Assembly (NCBI GenBank): GCA_023386645.1
Contig: JAEWJI010000039.1
Coordinates: 1-64,000, forward strand
Direction of reading: 5' to 3'
DNA length: 64,000 nucleotides
DNA from: Pseudomonadota bacterium
Lineage (GTDB): Bacteria > Pseudomonadota > Alphaproteobacteria > Caulobacterales > Caulobacteraceae
In this document: positions 21,620-29,100 of the stretch, piece after piece
How positions within the stretch are numbered: the stretch's first letter is position 1
Layout: each line of letters starts with the position of its first letter
The notes under the pieces: model-generated
What the model was told of the DNA's origin: nothing
Databases searched by the model: none
The model's input: the letters and a program-made list of their open reading frames with translations, nothing else
Translations under genes and position numbers: made by a program

Positions 21620-22528
21620 ATGGCTCTGCCTGACTTCTCCATGCGCACCCTGCTCGAAGCGGGCGCCCACTTCGGCCACCAGACGCACCGCTGGAACCCG
21701 AAGATGGAGCGCTACATCTTCGGCGCGCGCTCGAACATCCACATCATCGACCTGTCGCAGACCATGCCTCTGCTGCACCAGGCGCTGGTCGCCGTGCGCG
21801 ACGTGGCGGCCAAGGGCGGCCGGGTGCTGTTCGTCGGCACCAAGCGTCAGGCGTCGGACCCGGTGGCCGAAGCCGCCAAGCGCTGCGCGCAATACTACAT
21901 GAACAACCGCTGGCTGGGCGGCACCCTGACCAACTGGCGCACCGTCTCGGGCTCGATCGCCCGCCTGCGCGAGCTGGAGCAGGTTCTGGAATCGGGCGGC
22001 GAGGGCCGCGTGAAGAAGGAACTGCTGAACCTGCAGCGCGAGAAGGACAAGCTGGAGCTGTCGCTGGGCGGCATCAAGGACATGGGGTCCATCCCGGACA
22101 TCATGTTCGTGATCGACACCAACAAGGAAGCGATCGCGATCCAGGAAGCGCGCAAGCTGAACATCCCGATCATCGCGATCCTGGACACCAACTCCGATCC
22201 GGACGGCATCACCTATCCGGTGCCGGGCAACGATGACGCCGCGCGCGCCATCCAGACCTACTGCGACTTGGTCGCCGACGCGGTGTTGGACGGCCTGGCT
22301 GCCGGCGCCGGCGCGGCCGGCATCGACCTGGGCGCCTCGGTGAACCCGGAAGAGCCGATGCTGCGCGAGGCCTCGGCCCCGGTCGCCGCCGACGCCGCTC
22401 CGGCCGGGACCGAGGGCGTGGCCGCCGAGATGGAAGCCGCCGCCGAGCCCGCGACCGCGGACGCCGACGCACAGGCCGCCACCTCGGAAGCCAACGACGC
22501 CGTCGAAAAGGAACAGGCCACGGGCTGA
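21620..22528 (+). CDS. rpsB: 30S ribosomal protein S2
   Basis: Ribosomal protein S2 of the small subunit. Family motifs include LLEAGAHFGHQTHRWNPKM, NNRWLGGTLTNW and NIPIIAILDTNSDPDGI. ATG 21620 follows an AGGA site and gives 302 residues; an upstream in-frame ATG would read the leader. It is about 60 residues longer than E. coli S2 because of a C-terminal tail (from about residue 238) made mostly of Ala, Glu, Asp and Thr. Such acidic tails occur in alphaproteobacterial S2; no function is assigned. Confidence 0.97.
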   Translation: MALPDFSMRTLLEAGAHFGHQTHRWNPKMERYIFGARSNIHIIDLSQTMPLLHQALVAVRDVAAKGGRVLFVGTKRQASDPVAEAAKRCAQYYMNNRWLGGTLTNWRTVSGSIARLRELEQVLESGGEGRVKKELLNLQREKDKLELSLGGIKDMGSIPDIMFVIDTNKEAIAIQEARKLNIPIIAILDTNSDPDGITYPVPGNDDAARAIQTYCDLVADAVLDGLAAGAGAAGIDLGASVNPEEPMLREASAPVAADAAPAGTEGVAAEMEAAAEPATADADAQAATSEANDAVEKEQATG

Positions 22529-22568
22529 GGCCCGCACGGCCTCTAACGGCCGCGCCTGAAAAGCACAC

Positions 22569-22596
22569 GCGGCCGGGGTTCGTCAGCCCCGGCCGC
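22569..22596 (+). promoter_or_regulatory. Perfect 10-bp hairpin in the rpsB-tsf intercistronic gap
   Basis: GCGGCCGGGG and CCCCGGCCGC form a perfect stem around an 8-base loop. There is no U-run, so it is more likely an mRNA-stability or partial attenuation element between S2 and EF-Ts than a full terminator. E. coli also attenuates between these two genes. Confidence 0.5.
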
Positions 22597-22628
22597 TCCC
22601 GCATACGAAGAGACCCAGGAGACTGAAC

Positions 22629-23573
22629 ATGGCCGAGATCACCGCCGCCCTCGTCAAGGAACTGCGCGAAAAGTCCGGCGTCGGCATGATGGACTGCAAG
22701 AAGGCCCTGCAGGAGACCAACGGGGACATCAACGCCGCCATCGACTGGCTGCGAGCCAAGGGCCTGTCCAAGGCCGCCAAGAAGGCGGACCGTGTGGCCG
22801 CCGAAGGCCTGGTCGCCGTGGCGTCGAAGGAAGTCGGAGCCGGTGAGATCGGTGCGGCCATCGAGTTCAACGCCGAGACGGACTTCGTCGCGCGCAACGA
22901 ACTGTTCCAGAACGCCGCCAAGAAGTTCGCTCAGCTGGGCCTCGAGCACGCCACGGTGGAGGGCCTGCACGGCGCCGAGCTGGAAGCTGGCAAGACTGTC
23001 CAGGACGAAGTCACCCAGCTCATCGCCACGGTCGGCGAAAACATGCAGCTGCGTCGCGCCGCCCGCCTGTCGGTCGATGAAGGCGTCGTCGCCAGCTACG
23101 TCCACAACGCGGTGTCGCCGGGCGTCGGCCGCATCGGCGTCCTGGTCGCCCTGCACGGCGCCGGCGATAAGGACAAGCTGCGCGAACTCGGCCGCAAGAT
23201 CGCCATGCACGTCGCCGCGACCGCACCGCTGTCGCTGAATACCGACGACCTGGACCCGGCGGCGGTCGAGAAGGAACGCGCCGTTCTGACCGAAAAGGCC
23301 AAGGAAGAAGGCCGTCCGGAGAACATGATCGACAAGATCGTCTCGGGCCAGATCGCCAAGTTCCAGAAGGACGTGGTGCTGACCAAGCAGCCTTTCGTCA
23401 TGAACCCTGACGTGACCATCGAGCAGCTGGTCGCCGACACGGGCAAGGAACTGGGCGCGCCCGGCCTGCACCTGGCCGGCTTCGTCCGCCTGGCGCTGGG
23501 CGAGGGTGTCGAGAAGGTCGAAGGACCGGACTTCGCCTCAGAAGTCGCCTCGATGATGCAGCCGCAAGGCTGA
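22629..23573 (+). CDS. tsf: Elongation factor Ts
   Basis: Nucleotide-exchange factor for EF-Tu. The 314-residue protein has the N-terminal UBA-like module with VKELREKSGVGMMDCKKAL, then the core with the TDFVARNELF motif that contacts EF-Tu, a coiled-coil insertion (EKAKEEGRPENMIDKIVSGQ) and a C-terminal ending typical of proteobacteria. The start has a GGAG site 8 bases upstream. Usual partner of rpsB. Confidence 0.97.
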   Translation: MAEITAALVKELREKSGVGMMDCKKALQETNGDINAAIDWLRAKGLSKAAKKADRVAAEGLVAVASKEVGAGEIGAAIEFNAETDFVARNELFQNAAKKFAQLGLEHATVEGLHGAELEAGKTVQDEVTQLIATVGENMQLRRAARLSVDEGVVASYVHNAVSPGVGRIGVLVALHGAGDKDKLRELGRKIAMHVAATAPLSLNTDDLDPAAVEKERAVLTEKAKEEGRPENMIDKIVSGQIAKFQKDVVLTKQPFVMNPDVTIEQLVADTGKELGAPGLHLAGFVRLALGEGVEKVEGPDFASEVASMMQPQG

Positions 23574-23583
23574 GTTGAACGGG

Positions 23584-23656
23584 GAGTGACGAGTGGCGAG
23601 GGGCGAGCAAGTCGCCTGAGTCCGCCTTGTCGCTCTCCACTAACCACTCGCTACTC
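23584..23656. repeat. Imperfect inverted repeat between tsf and pyrH
   Basis: GAGTGACGAGTGG (23584-23596) pairs with CCACTCGCTACTC (23644-23656) at 11 of 13 positions, with further GAG/CTC-rich bases inside. GAGTRRCGAGTGG-type modules are a recognisable style of intergenic filler repeat in alphaproteobacteria. It is not coding in any convincing frame. Confidence 0.45.
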
Positions 23657-23660
23657 AAGA

Positions 23661-23698
23661 GGGGCGCGTTCGGCTTTGGTGGCCGACGCGCCCTTCGT
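23661..23698 (+). terminator. Probable terminator after tsf
   Basis: GGGCGCGTTCGGC (23662-23674) pairs with GCCGACGCGCCC (ending 23693) through a 12-bp stem with one bulged base, followed by TTCGTCT. The tail is not a pure U-run, but the stem is very stable and pyrH begins 50 bases later. Confidence 0.5.
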
Positions 23699-23747
23699 CT
23701 ATAAGGGGCGGCCCGAATCCGGGTCCGCCGTTCACTGACGAGTCCCG

Positions 23748-24482
23748 ATGCCCGAAGAGCCAAACCCGTTCCGCTACAAGCGCGTCCTGTTGAAGGTGTC
23801 GGGCGAGGTGCTGATGGGCGACCAGCCCTACGGCATCGACATGCGCACCGTGGACGTGGTGGCGGCCGCCATCGCCCAGGTGGCGCGCGAGGGTGTCGAG
23901 ATCTGCCTGGTCATCGGCGGCGGAAACATCTTCCGGGGTCTGTCGAAGGCGGCGGCCGATATGGACCGCGCCCAGGCCGACTACATGGGCATGCTTGCCA
24001 CGGTGATGAACGCCCTGGCCATGCAGGCGGCGCTGGAGCGGATTGGCGTCGCTACCCGGGTGCAGAGCGCCCTGACCATCACCGCCGTCGCCGAACCCTA
24101 TCTGCGCCGCCGGGCTCTCCGGCACCTCGAGAAGGGCCGCGTGGTGATCTTCGCGGCCGGGGTAGGGGCGCCATTCTTCACCACCGACTCGGGCGCTGCG
24201 CTGAGGGCGGCCGAGATGGGCTGCGACGCGCTTCTGAAGGGAACCAGCGTGGATGGCGTCTACACCGCCGACCCGAAGAAGGACCCGACCGCGACGCGAT
24301 ACGACCAGCTTACCTATCAGGAGGTGCTGGCGCAGAACCTGAAGGTGATGGACGCCTCCGCGATTTCCCTGATGCGGGACTCCGGCATACCGATCGTGGT
24401 CTTCTCCATCCGCGAGGAGGGCTCGCTGCGGCGGACCCTGACGGGAGAAGGCACGTTCACGGTGATCGCCGATCCCGCCTGA
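23748..24482 (+). CDS. pyrH: UMP kinase
   Basis: Phosphorylates UMP to UDP in pyrimidine nucleotide synthesis; bacterial type, member of the amino-acid-kinase family, usually hexameric and GTP-activated. The 244-residue protein has KRVLLKVSGEVLMGD, VIGGGNIFRG, and GTSVDGVYTADPKKDPTA for nucleotide binding. The gene sits in the conserved rpsB-tsf-pyrH-frr order. Confidence 0.97.
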   Translation: MPEEPNPFRYKRVLLKVSGEVLMGDQPYGIDMRTVDVVAAAIAQVAREGVEICLVIGGGNIFRGLSKAAADMDRAQADYMGMLATVMNALAMQAALERIGVATRVQSALTITAVAEPYLRRRALRHLEKGRVVIFAAGVGAPFFTTDSGAALRAAEMGCDALLKGTSVDGVYTADPKKDPTATRYDQLTYQEVLAQNLKVMDASAISLMRDSGIPIVVFSIREEGSLRRTLTGEGTFTVIADPA

Positions 24483-24510
24483 TCGACTGAAGAGTGACGA
24501 GAGAGACCCT

Positions 24511-25068
24511 ATGGCCAAGCCCGACCTGAAGACCTACCGCGACCGAATGGACAAGTCGGTCGCCGCCCTGAAGGAGGAGTTCGCGGGCCTGCGGACCGGC
24601 CGGGCGAACGCCGGCCTGCTGGAGCCCGTGCGGGTGGAGGCCTATGGCTCGACCTCGCCCCTGACCGCCGTCGCCGCCATCAGCGTGCCTGAGCCGCGCA
24701 TGATCTCGGTCAGCGTCTGGGACAAGGGCATGGTGGTTTCGGTCGAAAAGGCCATTCGCAACGCCAACCTGGGACTGAACCCGATCGTGGACGGCCAGAC
24801 CCTGCGCATCCCGATCCCGCCCCTGACGGAAGAGCGGCGCAAGGATCTGGTCAAGCTGGCCGGCAAATACGCCGAGCAGCAGAAGATCGCGGTCCGCAAC
24901 GTCCGTCGCGACGCCAACGACGACCTGAAGAAGGCCGAAAAGGCGGGCGATATCAGCCAGGACGAACAGAAGAAGATGGAGACCGAGGTCCAGAAGGACA
25001 CCGACGCCGCCATAAAGCGCATCGACGAGGCCCTGAAGGCCAAGGAAGTGGAGATCATGCAGGTCTGA
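24511..25068 (+). CDS. frr: Ribosome recycling factor
   Basis: Splits post-termination ribosomes with EF-G. It has 185 residues, the standard length. Conserved segments are GLRTGRANAGLLEPVRVEAYG, GLNPIVDGQTLRIPIPPLTEERR and the C-terminal helical EQKKMETEVQKDTD. It follows pyrH by 28 bases and is probably co-transcribed. Confidence 0.97.
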   Translation: MAKPDLKTYRDRMDKSVAALKEEFAGLRTGRANAGLLEPVRVEAYGSTSPLTAVAAISVPEPRMISVSVWDKGMVVSVEKAIRNANLGLNPIVDGQTLRIPIPPLTEERRKDLVKLAGKYAEQQKIAVRNVRRDANDDLKKAEKAGDISQDEQKKMETEVQKDTDAAIKRIDEALKAKEVEIMQV

Positions 25069-25091
25069 CCCTCGGCCAGACCGCGCTTTCC

Positions 25092-25850
25092 ATGGACCCC
25101 GCGCGCGCATCCTCATCGCAGACGTCGGCCCAGGCAGGGCCGCGCCATGTCGCCATCATCATGGACGGCAACGGACGCTGGGCCGAGCGACGCGGCTTGC
25201 CACGCGCCCTGGGCCATCGCGAAGGGGTTCAGGCCTTGAAGCGGACGGTTGAGGCGGCGGGCGATCTCGGGATCGGTTGCCTGACGGTATTCGGCTTCTC
25301 GACCGAGAACTGGAGCCGACCCGCCGACGAGGTGTCGGACCTGATGGGCCTGGTGCGCAACTATGTGGCCAGCGACCTGACGCGGCTGGAGAAGGCTGGG
25401 GTCCGCGTGCGCGTCCTGGGACGCAGGCGAGGACTGCCGTCCGACATCGCCGCCCTGGTGGAGAAGGCCGAGACGCGCACGGCGGCCAATGACCGGTTCC
25501 TGTTTCAGGTCGCGTTTAATTACGGGGGGCGGGCCGATCTGGTCGACGCCGTCCAGCAGCACGTGGACCGGGTGCTCGCGGGAGATGCATCGGGTCCGGT
25601 CACCGAGGACGACCTGGCGGACGGCCTGGCGACCGCAGGGTCTCCGCCTTTGGACCTGATCGTCCGGACCTCGGGAGAGCGGCGCCTGTCGAACTTTCTG
25701 CTGTGGGAGGCGGCCTACGCCGAACTGGTGTTCCAGGACGTGCTGTGGCCGGACTATGGGCGTGAAGCCCTGGCGGAGGCCCTGGCGGAATATCGAGGGC
25801 GTGACCGGCGGTTCGGCGGGCGGGCGCCCGTGACGGCGGCGGTCGGCTGA
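25092..25850 (+). CDS. uppS: Isoprenyl transferase (undecaprenyl diphosphate synthase)
   Basis: Makes the C55 carrier lipid for peptidoglycan and other envelope polymers from farnesyl and isopentenyl diphosphates. The 252-residue cis-prenyltransferase has the catalytic MDGNGRWAERRGLPRALGHR (Asp of MDGN), FGFSTENWSRP and RTSGERRLSNFLLWEAAYAE. The stop overlaps the cdsA ATG (TGATG). It sits between frr and cdsA as in most proteobacteria. Confidence 0.96.
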   Translation: MDPARASSSQTSAQAGPRHVAIIMDGNGRWAERRGLPRALGHREGVQALKRTVEAAGDLGIGCLTVFGFSTENWSRPADEVSDLMGLVRNYVASDLTRLEKAGVRVRVLGRRRGLPSDIAALVEKAETRTAANDRFLFQVAFNYGGRADLVDAVQQHVDRVLAGDASGPVTEDDLADGLATAGSPPLDLIVRTSGERRLSNFLLWEAAYAELVFQDVLWPDYGREALAEALAEYRGRDRRFGGRAPVTAAVG

Positions 25851-26668
25851 TGGCGATCCGGGTCGGAGATATCGGGATACGGGCGGCCTCCGCCCTCGTC
25901 CTCGCCCCAGCGGCCGTACTGGCGACGTGGGCGGGCGGGTTCTGGTTTCTGGGCATCATGCTGGCCGCCTGTCTGCTGCTAGCCATGGAATGGGCGAAGA
26001 TGAGCGCGCCCGGCGACTGGAAGGCCGTCGCTTCCGCCGTGGTGCTCGCCCTGTTCGCGGCCGTCCTGGCGGTCAGCGCGGGCGAACTATCGGTGGGCCT
26101 GGTTTTGCTGGTGTTCGGGGCGGCGGCCGCTGGCCTGTTCGCGCGGTCGCGGCGGGGCGAGGGCGTCGATGCCGCCTACGGGGTCCTCTACCTCGGCTGG
26201 CCGGCGATTCTTTTCGTCTGGCTGCGCGACGGCACGGGCGAGGTCGGGCTGAACTGGACGATCATGGTCCTGGCCATCGCCTGGGCCTCGGACATCGTGG
26301 CCTATCTGGTCGGCAGCGCCGTGGGCGGCCCCAAGCTTTGGCCTCGGTTCTCGCCCAACAAGACCTGGTCGGGCTTCATCGGCGGGATCGCCGCCGGGGC
26401 CATCACCGGAGCCGGCATCGCCTCGTGGCTTGAGATGGGCCGCATGAACGTCTTGTGGGGCGCGGCGCTCGGACTGGTCGCGGCGCTCGCCACCATGGGC
26501 GGCGACCTGTGGGAATCGGCGCTCAAGCGGCGGTTCGGGGTCAAGGACGCGGGCGCGATCATCCCCGGGCATGGTGGGCTGCTGGACCGGGTGGACGGGC
26601 TGATGTTCGCCATCGTGGTCGTGGCCGCCTGTCGGGTCCTGGAGATGACCCTGGGGCGGGGGCTGTGA
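25850..26668 (+). CDS. cdsA: Phosphatidate cytidylyltransferase
   Basis: Synthesises CDP-diacylglycerol, the branch point for all phospholipids. The 272-residue integral membrane protein has about seven to eight helices. The family signature near the C-terminus runs from SALKRRFGVKDAG through IPGHGGLLDRVD. The start is fixed by a one-base overlap with uppS, and the stop overlaps the GTG of dxr. Confidence 0.95.
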   Translation: MAIRVGDIGIRAASALVLAPAAVLATWAGGFWFLGIMLAACLLLAMEWAKMSAPGDWKAVASAVVLALFAAVLAVSAGELSVGLVLLVFGAAAAGLFARSRRGEGVDAAYGVLYLGWPAILFVWLRDGTGEVGLNWTIMVLAIAWASDIVAYLVGSAVGGPKLWPRFSPNKTWSGFIGGIAAGAITGAGIASWLEMGRMNVLWGAALGLVAALATMGGDLWESALKRRFGVKDAGAIIPGHGGLLDRVDGLMFAIVVVAACRVLEMTLGRGL

Positions 26669-27861
26669 TCAACCGGCGCATCAGCGTGCTGGGCTCGACC
26701 GGCTCGGTCGGAACTTCAACCCTGGATTTGATGGAACGGGCGGCAGAGGCGGGTTCGGCCCGGTTCGAGGTCGAGGCCCTGACGGGCGGGGGCAACGTCG
26801 AACTATTGGCGAGACAGGCCCTGCGTTGGCGGCCCCGCGTGGCGGTGATCGCCGATGAAGCCAAGCTGCCGGACCTGCGCGAAGGTCTCGCGGGCTCGGG
26901 CGTCGAGGCGGCGGCCGGAGAGGCGGCGGTCATCGAGGCCGCGGGGCGTCCGGCGGATCTGGTGATGGCCGCTATCGTGGGGGTCGCGGGGCTGCGCCCA
27001 GCCTGGGCCGCAGCGGCGTCTGGCGCGACCCTAGCGCTCGCCAACAAGGAGAGCCTGGTCTGTTGCGGGCCGGCCCTGATCGAGCGGGTGCAGACCGCCG
27101 GCGGCGAGCTGATCCCCGTCGATTCTGAGCATTCCGCCATCTTTCAGGTCTTTCCCGCCGAGGCGCCCGACAGCGTTTCGCGGCTGATCCTGACAGCGTC
27201 TGGCGGTCCTTTCCGCGAGCGATCGCTGGACGAGATGGCGCGGATGACGCCCGAGCAGGCGGTCGCCCATCCGAACTGGAGCATGGGCGCCAAGATTTCG
27301 GTCGACAGCGCCACCATGGCCAACAAAGGCCTGGAGATGATCGAGGCCGCCTATCTGTTCGACATGCCGGCCCAGCGGATCGAGGTGGTGGTGCACCCCG
27401 AGTCGGTGATCCACAGCCTGGTGGAGTTCGTCGACGGCTCGACCCTGGCGCAGATGGGGCCGCCGGACATGCGCACGCCCATCGCCTGCGCCCTCGCCTG
27501 GCCCGGGCGTCTGGCGTGGCCGGCGCCCCGCCTCGATCTTGCCGCCCAGGGTCGGCTGACGTTCGAGGCGCCTGACGAGATGCGGTTCCCGTCCCTGTCC
27601 CTGGCTCGGCAGGCGCTTCAGGAAGGAGGTATGGCCCCGGCCATCTTCAACGCGGCCAACGAGGTGGCTGCCCTGGCCTTCCTTGACCGCAAAATCGGCT
27701 TTCTCAATATTGCCGCAGTCGTCGCCGACACCTTGGAGCGTACGACACTAGCGGGGGGATCCGCACCATGCGCAGACGCCTGCGTCGCCTCGCTGGAGGT
27801 CGACGCCCTGGCGCGGCGGACGGCGCGCGCGATCGTCGAGGGAATGGCGGCCGCGGCCTGA
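26665..27861 (+). CDS. dxr: 1-deoxy-D-xylulose-5-phosphate reductoisomerase
   Basis: Second enzyme of the MEP isoprenoid pathway, feeding uppS next door. The 398-residue protein starts at GTG 26665, overlapping the cdsA stop as GTGA, giving VINRRISVLGSTGSVGTST with the NADPH-binding glycine loop. Other motifs are ANKESLV, VDSEHSAIFQ (metal ligands), ASGGPFRER and the NWSMGAKISVDSATMANKG loop. Longer upstream frames lie inside cdsA and are not used. Confidence 0.96.
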   Translation: MINRRISVLGSTGSVGTSTLDLMERAAEAGSARFEVEALTGGGNVELLARQALRWRPRVAVIADEAKLPDLREGLAGSGVEAAAGEAAVIEAAGRPADLVMAAIVGVAGLRPAWAAAASGATLALANKESLVCCGPALIERVQTAGGELIPVDSEHSAIFQVFPAEAPDSVSRLILTASGGPFRERSLDEMARMTPEQAVAHPNWSMGAKISVDSATMANKGLEMIEAAYLFDMPAQRIEVVVHPESVIHSLVEFVDGSTLAQMGPPDMRTPIACALAWPGRLAWPAPRLDLAAQGRLTFEAPDEMRFPSLSLARQALQEGGMAPAIFNAANEVAALAFLDRKIGFLNIAAVVADTLERTTLAGGSAPCADACVASLEVDALARRTARAIVEGMAAAA

Positions 27862-27882
27862 CGGCGAGGAGACGACGAGCCC

Positions 27883-29100
27883 ATGGCTGACGCCTTGCTT
27901 CAGGTCCTTATGTATGTGGCGCCCTTCCTGTTGGTGCTGACGCTGGTCGTCACCATCCATGAGCTGGGCCATTTCCTGACCGCTCGGGCCTTCAATGTCC
28001 GTATCGACCGCTTCTCGCTCGGCATGGGCAAGGCGATCGTCAGCCGGACCGACAAGCGAGGCGTGGAGTGGCGTTTGGCCTGGCTGCCGCTGGGCGGCTA
28101 CGTCAAGTTCACGGGCGACCTCGATGCGTCGAGCGTGCCGGACCAGAAGGGACTGGACGAGCTGAAGTCCCGGATCGTGGCTCTGGAAGGCCCGGCGGCC
28201 GTCCGAGACTTCTACCATTTCAAGCCGGTCTGGCAGCGGATGCTGATCGTGGCGGCGGGGCCGTTTGCGAATTTCGTCCTGGCCATCGCCATCTTCACCG
28301 TCCTGTTCTCTCTGGTCGGCGTGGAACTAAGGCCCGCGCGCGTAGCCGAGGTGGCCCCCGGGTCTCCTGCGGCCGCGGCCGGCTTCCTCCCCGGGGACGT
28401 CATCACCGAGATCAATGGCAAACCGATCCGCGACGCGGGTGAGGTGACCCGCAAGATCATGTTGTCGACCGGCGATCCGGTCACCCTGACCGTCGAACGG
28501 GCGGGCGGGGAAGTCGTGCTGACCGCGACGCCCGTGCGTCGTATCCAGCAGGATCCGATAGCCGGCCGAGTGTCGGTCGGCCGTATCGGCCTGGGTCTGG
28601 CCTCGACCCGAGAGGAGAGCCGACATATCCGGTACAATCCGATCGAAGCGGTGGGGCAGGGGGTCCGGGAGACGGGCGACGTCATCGGCACGACCCTGAC
28701 CTACCTCGGCCGCATCTTCGCGGGCCGAGAGAGCGGGGACCAGCTGAGCGGCCCGATCGGCATCGCCAAGGCTTCGGGCGCACTGGCCAACGCGGCCGTC
28801 GAGGCCAATCCGGACCCAGTGGCGATCGTGTTGAACCTGCTTCTGACCATGGTCAGCTTCGCCGCCATACTTTCGATCGGAATCGGCTTTCTAAACCTGC
28901 TGCCCATCCCGGTCCTGGATGGCGGTCACCTGGTCTTCTACGCCTATGAGGCTGTGGCGAGGAAACCAGTCGCCGCCGGCGTTCAGGAGGCGGGGTACCG
29001 GGTCGGTCTTGCTTTGCTGGCGGGTTTGATGTTGTTCGCGACCTGGAACGACCTGCAGAAGCTGAACCTGTTCAAATTCCTCGGCGGGCTCGTCTCGTGA
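27883..29100 (+). CDS. rseP: RIP metalloprotease (site-2 protease)
   Basis: Intramembrane zinc protease that cleaves anti-sigma factors and signal-peptide remnants; known as MmpA in Caulobacter, where it degrades PodJ. It has 405 residues. The zinc motif HELGH is in the first helix (TIHELGHFLTAR), one PDZ domain spans about residues 145-230 (GSPAAAAGFLPGDVI), and the second active-site motif LLPIPVLDGGHL is near residue 345. The end overlaps the presumed bamA start. Confidence 0.95.
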   Translation: MADALLQVLMYVAPFLLVLTLVVTIHELGHFLTARAFNVRIDRFSLGMGKAIVSRTDKRGVEWRLAWLPLGGYVKFTGDLDASSVPDQKGLDELKSRIVALEGPAAVRDFYHFKPVWQRMLIVAAGPFANFVLAIAIFTVLFSLVGVELRPARVAEVAPGSPAAAAGFLPGDVITEINGKPIRDAGEVTRKIMLSTGDPVTLTVERAGGEVVLTATPVRRIQQDPIAGRVSVGRIGLGLASTREESRHIRYNPIEAVGQGVRETGDVIGTTLTYLGRIFAGRESGDQLSGPIGIAKASGALANAAVEANPDPVAIVLNLLLTMVSFAAILSIGIGFLNLLPIPVLDGGHLVFYAYEAVARKPVAAGVQEAGYRVGLALLAGLMLFATWNDLQKLNLFKFLGGLVS

